A stretch of DNA of 62,137 bases from Spirochaetia bacterium. GTDB lineage: Bacteria > Spirochaetota > Spirochaetia > CADAEX01. Within the stretch, counting starts at the first letter, position 1. Each line of letters starts with the position of its first letter. This document shows, piece after piece, positions 58,652 through 62,137 of the stretch. Under the pieces are notes generated by a model. That model was given only the letters and a program-made list of their open reading frames with translations. It was not told where the DNA came from and did not search any database. The translations under genes were made by a program, and so were the position numbers. The DNA lies in NCBI GenBank assembly GCA_017535435.1, contig JAFXTY010000049.1:1-62137 (forward strand). The letters are read 5' to 3'.

Positions 58652-59251
58652 ATGCACAAACTAGTTTTATATGAAAACATAACAGATGATGAATTGAAAA
58701 AATTGTTTGAAGACATCAGACATACCCTCCAGAGACTTGACTATATTAGGCGATACTATACTGAAAGAAAAGACGAATATGAAATTAGGAACTTTTCTTC
58801 AAGTGATAAAAAGTTATTGGGTAAAATAGAGGTTTTCAAAAATAGAGATATAAAAAAACATGAAATCGATGAGGCTTTGTTCTTTATAAATAAGGGATAT
58901 GATGTGACTCTGCTGCCAGAAGGTGAAATACAGCATGAAAAGAATGTTGATGCCCTGTTCAATTCTTCTTTTCTTGTTGAATTTAGGCAGGTTAAAACAG
59001 ATAAAGCTAAAAATATTGCTGATGAGATCCGTCGTGCGGCCAACAAAGGAAACAGCGAAATAATATCGGTTTTCTTCGTCGAAAATGCTATAAATACACA
59101 AAATGATAGAATCTTATATGAAGTCAATGAAAAAATAAAAAAAGGAGATTTTACAGGAGAATTTTATTCTTTGTTATTAATAAATTCTGGGAAGATAACC
59201 CATATAAAAAACATGGTAAGCTCCACCGAAGTGAATACCTACCATAATTAA
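58652..59251 (+). CDS. Unknown protein, possible CdiA-CT-like nuclease domain
   Basis: A 199-residue soluble protein with AT-rich codon use. Its second half (EIDEALFFINKGYDVTLLPE, NVDALF, SFLVEFRQVKT, ADEIRRAANKGNSEIISVFFVEN) has the order of elements of PD-(D/E)XK-like tRNase domains found at the C-termini of contact-dependent toxins: an acidic residue, a glutamate strand and an amphipathic helix followed by a hydrophobic strand. The catalytic residues are only partly recognisable (the Lys is replaced by Arg in EFRQ), so the activity is unproven. No immunity gene is recognisable. Confidence 0.45.
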   Translation: MHKLVLYENITDDELKKLFEDIRHTLQRLDYIRRYYTERKDEYEIRNFSSSDKKLLGKIEVFKNRDIKKHEIDEALFFINKGYDVTLLPEGEIQHEKNVDALFNSSFLVEFRQVKTDKAKNIADEIRRAANKGNSEIISVFFVENAINTQNDRILYEVNEKIKKGDFTGEFYSLLLINSGKITHIKNMVSSTEVNTYHN

Positions 59252-59281
59252 AAAATACAACGCTCTGATTGATTTGTCAAT

Positions 59282-59310
59282 AAAAAACCAGCCGCTGACT
59301 GCGACCGGTT
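59282..59310 (-). terminator. Terminator of the 59317-60303 gene
   Basis: Minus strand AACCGGTCGC, 5-nt loop and GCGGCTGGTT, mostly paired, followed by TTTTTTA. Confidence 0.65.
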
Positions 59311-59316
59311 GAAAAG

Positions 59317-60303
59317 TTATTTTATATTACGTACGATACGGAAGCCATTGTAGTCCCAACCAGACATAGTAGCATCCCAATACCTGTAGTAAACTTGGCA
59401 TTTTTGACCTTCGGTATCCGAATAACAGCCTCCGCGTAAACTACGTTTTACTTCATCATTCGGATCAACATCCCAACACCATTCAGATACATTACCACTC
59501 ATATCATAAAGGCCATAACCATTAGGCTTTTTAAGTGCCACTGCATGAGTTTTATTACCACTATTACCCGCAAACCAAGCCACCTCATCTATATTGTCAC
59601 TTCCAGCATATTTATAGTTTTCCCCTCCTTTTGCAGCATACTGCCATTCTTCTTCTGTTGGAAGACGAAAGCCATCAGCCGAATGATTCCAAGTTACACC
59701 CCCATACCAATTTTCTTTGATTGTATATACTGGGGTCAGTCCCATCCTGATACTTAACTCATTGCAAAACTCAATAGCTGCATACCAAAAAACTGCATCC
59801 GCAGGAAAACTATAATTATCTTTTTCAAAATGATACGGATTAGAAATATATTTTTTATCAGCCATAACAGCATAATAAAGAGCTTGAGTTACCTCTGTCC
59901 TTAACATCTTAATGTTTTTACCGGGGATATCAACCATATCAAGATCAGCCCCTGCATTTATGAACGCATTAAAGATCAAACTACTTCCACTTGCCACGGT
60001 AGCTATTAGAGGTGTAAGACCATTATTACAATCGTGATTTACATCTGCACCTGATTTAATCAGAGTGGTTATGACATCAATATTAGGTTTTTTACTATAT
60101 AATGCTGCAAAAAGAGGTGTAAGCACAACCTCTCCTACCTCAAATTTAGCATTTACATCTGCACCTGATTTAATCAGAGCATTAATCTCTTTTAGATTTG
60201 GAGTATCAGACAAACAGGCAGAATACAACTTTTCATCTTTAGATAAAGCAAAAGTATTTGACACCCAAAAAAATAATAAAAACAATATCAGTACTTTTTT
60301 CAT
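59317..60303 (-). CDS. Exported ankyrin-repeat protein fused to a formylglycine-generating-enzyme-like domain
   Basis: A 328-residue protein. Signal peptide (residues 1-19), then about three ankyrin repeats (29-122; KEINALIKSGADVNAKFEVGEVVLTPLF is cut here by its repeat pattern SGADVN, seen twice, and NAGADL). A complete SUMF1/FGE-like domain follows (121-328): MVDIPGK, TEVTQALYYAVM, PVYTI, GFRLPTEEEWQYAAKGG, GLYDMSGNVSEWCWD, RGGCYSD. FGE-like domains include sulfatase-modifying enzymes and many binding-only relatives; the ankyrin fusion in an exported protein is unusual. Confidence 0.85.
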   Translation of the reverse strand: MKKVLILFLLFFWVSNTFALSKDEKLYSACLSDTPNLKEINALIKSGADVNAKFEVGEVVLTPLFAALYSKKPNIDVITTLIKSGADVNHDCNNGLTPLIATVASGSSLIFNAFINAGADLDMVDIPGKNIKMLRTEVTQALYYAVMADKKYISNPYHFEKDNYSFPADAVFWYAAIEFCNELSIRMGLTPVYTIKENWYGGVTWNHSADGFRLPTEEEWQYAAKGGENYKYAGSDNIDEVAWFAGNSGNKTHAVALKKPNGYGLYDMSGNVSEWCWDVDPNDEVKRSLRGGCYSDTEGQKCQVYYRYWDATMSGWDYNGFRIVRNIK

Positions 60304-60324
60304 ATTTTTAGTTTTCCTTAATAA

Positions 60325-61065
60325 TTATGCTTTTCCAGCTTTAGCTGTATTTCTGACTTTGGTCGAAACAGAGAAAATATTTCCTTTAGGTGTTTTTACA
60401 TAAAATTCTGAGTTTGACTTTTGCCATACGATGTAACTTTTTTCATTAAGAAGAACTTTTGAAGAACTAGAAATATTACTTTCCCATGATAAATCTAATT
60501 GTTTGGTTTCTTTATAAATTGTAGCCTGATTATGCTTGCTATTAGCGATGTAGAGATAGAAAACCCATTTTGAATCTTTAGTAAGAAATACATTATTGGT
60601 ATACACTAATGGAGTCAATTTATTATTGTTGATATCATCTTCCAGCATCTCCAAGAAAGTCTGTCCCTCAGCTACATTATTTGTTGCTTGATATGTAGTG
60701 TTTGATTCCTGTGAGTAACTGTATTCATCCGACTCAAATAGAGTTATCATTATTGCCGCGGGAATACAAATCAAAAGAACACAGCAAATCAACTTAGGCA
60801 GAACTCGCCATGCAAGCAGATAAAAAGAACCTTTAATTGCACTATCGGATATCACGGCATCAGGACAGAAAAGAGCTGTAATTGCGCTCCCTATTTTATA
60901 TCCTATTTTACCTAATGGAATAAATCCAATCAAAGATAAAATAGTAGTTAAAACCTTAACAAAGGTACTACATTCAGCTTCCCACGGAGCAACAAGTGCA
61001 AAGATTAATCCAATAACAATATAAAGAGTCTGGCCACCACATGAATCTTGTCTTTCATCGCTCAT
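60325..61065 (-). CDS. Membrane protein of unknown function
   Basis: A 246-residue protein. Three hydrophobic segments lie in the first 115 residues (YIVIGLIFALVAPW; VLTTILSLIGFIPLG; LICCVLLICIPAAIMITLF), followed by a 130-residue soluble C-terminus, Asn/Ser-rich, without known motifs. GGAGATAACAG gives a good ribosome-binding site. It starts divergently from the small HTH gene and ends 21 bp before the exported ankyrin-FGE gene, with which it may share a transcript. Confidence 0.6.
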   Translation of the reverse strand: MSDERQDSCGGQTLYIVIGLIFALVAPWEAECSTFVKVLTTILSLIGFIPLGKIGYKIGSAITALFCPDAVISDSAIKGSFYLLAWRVLPKLICCVLLICIPAAIMITLFESDEYSYSQESNTTYQATNNVAEGQTFLEMLEDDINNNKLTPLVYTNNVFLTKDSKWVFYLYIANSKHNQATIYKETKQLDLSWESNISSSSKVLLNEKSYIVWQKSNSEFYVKTPKGNIFSVSTKVRNTAKAGKA

Positions 61066-61089
61066 TCTGTTATCTCCTTTTCAGTACCA

Positions 61090-61131
61090 TAACCGATATT
61101 GGTTAATATCATATATATACCAAATCCGGTT
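61090..61131. promoter_or_regulatory. Paired operators between divergent genes
   Basis: TAACC-GATATT-GGTTA (61090-61105) and ACC-AAATCC-GGT (61119-61130) have centres 27 bp apart, with TATATATA between them. This is a suitable arrangement for autoregulation by the adjacent Cro/C1-type protein. Confidence 0.5.
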
Positions 61132-61167
61132 ATCATATGTCAAGAAGAACTTGGCTGGAGGAAATGC

Positions 61168-61365
61168 ATGATTTCTTATGATCGGCTGTGGGAAACCATG
61201 CGTCAAAAAGGAATATCACAATATACGCTGATTCATAAATTTAATGTCAGTCCCGGTCAGCTGACACGTATGAAGCGCAATGAAAGCGTAAGTACCCACA
61301 CAATCGAGATGTTTTGCTCTATCCTTCAATGCCGAGTAGAAGAAGTTATGGAGTATATTCCATAA
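61168..61365 (+). CDS. Small Cro/C1-type helix-turn-helix regulator
   Basis: A 65-residue single-domain DNA-binding protein. The ATG at 61168 is 6 nt after GGAGG; the open frame extends upstream without a useful start. ISYDRLWETMRQKGISQYTLIHK, then SPGQLTRMKRNESVSTHTIEMFCSIL, is the HTH pattern of the Cro/C1 YozG-like group, ending in CRVEEVMEYIP. It probably represses itself and the divergent membrane-protein gene via the operators upstream. Confidence 0.85.
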   Translation: MISYDRLWETMRQKGISQYTLIHKFNVSPGQLTRMKRNESVSTHTIEMFCSILQCRVEEVMEYIP

Positions 61366-61393
61366 TCCATCCCACCATATAGTGCAAAGACTA

Positions 61394-61547
61394 ACCACAA
61401 AAACCTGACAGATGAAAATAGTAATAGAATGCCAGCAAAAGACACCCCTGGCGATATTGCGGCCCGAAGGGAGCGCACTTTATCGAGCAGGGGTGCCTTA
61501 TTGCTGGCAGCAGATTGCTGGTTATAGCTTGTCAGGTTTTTGGTGGT
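61394..61547. repeat. Long imperfect palindrome, about 154 bp
   Basis: Outer arms AAAAACCTGACA (61399-61410) / TGTCAGGTTTTT (61530-61541) with ACCAC/GGTGGT next to them, and an inner hairpin from GCCAGCAA (61431) to TTGCTGGC (61508) including ACCCCTG/CAGGGGT and a GAAG loop. It lies between the convergent HTH gene and glmS; no gene is seen in it. Confidence 0.75.
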
Positions 61548-61558
61548 TTGCAGAGCAG

Positions 61559-62137
61559 TTACTCTACAGTGACGCTTTTTGCCAGGTTCTTGGGCTGGTC
61601 CACATCACGGCCAAGCTCCAGTGCGGAGTAATAAGCCAGAAGCTGCAGAGGCACGCTCATCAGGAACGGGTAGATGTACTCCACAGTTTTCGGAACTTCA
61701 ATAACATCATCAGCAATACCGTACACATCTTTGTCTCCTTCTGCCGCAACTGCGATAATCTTGCCGCCCCGGGATTTAACTTCCTTCATGTTGGATATGA
61801 TCTTGTCGTGGAGCCGGTCGTCGGTAACCAGGAACAAGGACGGTGTCTTCTCGTTGATAAGAGCGATAGGACCGTGTTTGATCTCTGCCGCGCTGAAGCC
61901 CTCTGCATGGATATAAGAAATCTCCTTGAGCTTCAGAGCTCCCTCCATGGCTACAGGGTAGTTGATACCGCGGCCAAGGAACAGGAAGCTTTCGGTATGG
62001 CAGTATTTCTTTGCAATCGCCTCAATCTTAGGTGCGGATTTGAAGATGGTCTTAAGCTTCTCAGGCACTGCCTCCATCTCGTCGATGAACTCAAGACCAT
62101 CCTCGAAGGACATGTTCCTGAGCCGTGCCATGATAAG
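61559..62137 (-). CDS. glmS: Glutamine--fructose-6-phosphate aminotransferase, C-terminal part
   Basis: The last 193 or so residues of GlmS, open across the window end. They contain the second SIS (sugar isomerase) domain: FLFLGRGINYPVAMEGALKLKEISYIHAEGF, the AAEIKHGPIAL motif, and the C-terminal LAYYSALELGRDVDQPKNLAKSVTVE, with its DQPRNLAKSVTVE-type end. GlmS makes glucosamine 6-phosphate for peptidoglycan. The N-terminal glutaminase domain and any upstream ribozyme lie outside the window. Confidence 0.96.
   Translation of the reverse strand, partial: LIMARLRNMSFEDGLEFIDEMEAVPEKLKTIFKSAPKIEAIAKKYCHTESFLFLGRGINYPVAMEGALKLKEISYIHAEGFSAAEIKHGPIALINEKTPSLFLVTDDRLHDKIISNMKEVKSRGGKIIAVAAEGDKDVYGIADDVIEVPKTVEYIYPFLMSVPLQLLAYYSALELGRDVDQPKNLAKSVTVE

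Noticed and set aside
58383-61547. The two long palindromes as integron attC sites
   Set aside because: attC sites should end in RYYYAAC and GTTRRRY cores; neither palindrome has them, and no integrase gene is in the window.
1-62137. CRISPR arrays, prophage or transposase genes
   Set aside because: No regularly spaced repeats, no cas genes, no phage structural or integrase genes and no transposase reading frame were seen.
61559-62137. A glmS ribozyme
   Set aside because: The 5' region of glmS is outside the window; the palindrome seen here lies at its 3' end.

Overview
The window looks like a chromosomal segment of a spirochaete, most likely a Treponema or Sphaerochaeta relative with a mid-range GC core. 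Three things point there: the compact dcw order mraZ-rsmH-ftsL-murF-mraY-ftsW, exported solute-binding proteins whose signal peptides end in AGG(S/K)-KE-type sequences, and the neighbouring pair resembling families TIGR03545/TIGR03546. This assignment is inferred from gene content; no rRNA is present.

Layout. 1-4949 (-): cell-wall/division operon, with a promoter and an array of AGTGGT boxes that MraZ probably binds. 5.1-8.9 kb (+): hisS and a DEAH helicase. 8.9-19.9 kb: accessory, largely AT-rich region with a FitAB-like toxin-antitoxin pair, a DUF4160/DUF2442 pair, a Vsr endonuclease, an orphan Nif11-leader peptide precursor, an orphan RelB antitoxin, and a four-gene operon (Sau3AI-like C5 methyltransferase, MutH/Sau3AI-like nuclease, SbcD, SbcC). 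19.8-28.2 kb: housekeeping and stress genes (Nudix, ADP-ribosylglycohydrolase, MOP-type exporter, PerR, rubrerythrin, oligoendopeptidase F, an antiporter fused to a PTS EIIA domain). 28.3-28.6 kb (-): tRNA-Leu, tRNA-Lys, tRNA-Glu. 28.7-33.3 kb: TatD, a HAD hydrolase, and a GlpABC-like flavoprotein operon. 34.2-47.4 kb: a catabolic locus with a 2-hydroxyacid dehydrogenase, a class II aldolase, a family 5 ABC importer, three tandem TIM-barrel isomerases and a YesMN-like two-component system; its two transcription units share an almost identical 40-bp upstream site. 47.4-58.3 kb: alr, a MATE exporter, two lipoproteins, class II fructose-bisphosphate aldolase, an amino-acid ABC operon, galE, TIGR03545/03546. 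58.4-61.5 kb: a small AT-rich accessory patch bounded by two long imperfect palindromes, then glmS (partial).

Most notable observations: (1) the binding protein of the amino-acid ABC operon appears circularly permuted, with the C-terminal half of the family 3 fold before the N-terminal half in one intact gene; (2) a 36-bp promoter-like element occurs three times with fixed internal spacing, each time in front of accessory toxin- or antitoxin-like genes; (3) the restriction-modification genes and sbcDC form one operon, flanked by similar hairpins, with sbcD interrupted by a frameshift at an A9 run; (4) a duplicated 40-bp site sits at the same distance from the -10 box of two promoters in the catabolic locus; (5) several promoters are placed so that transcripts would be leaderless; (6) an orphan RiPP-like precursor has a Cys-rich core.
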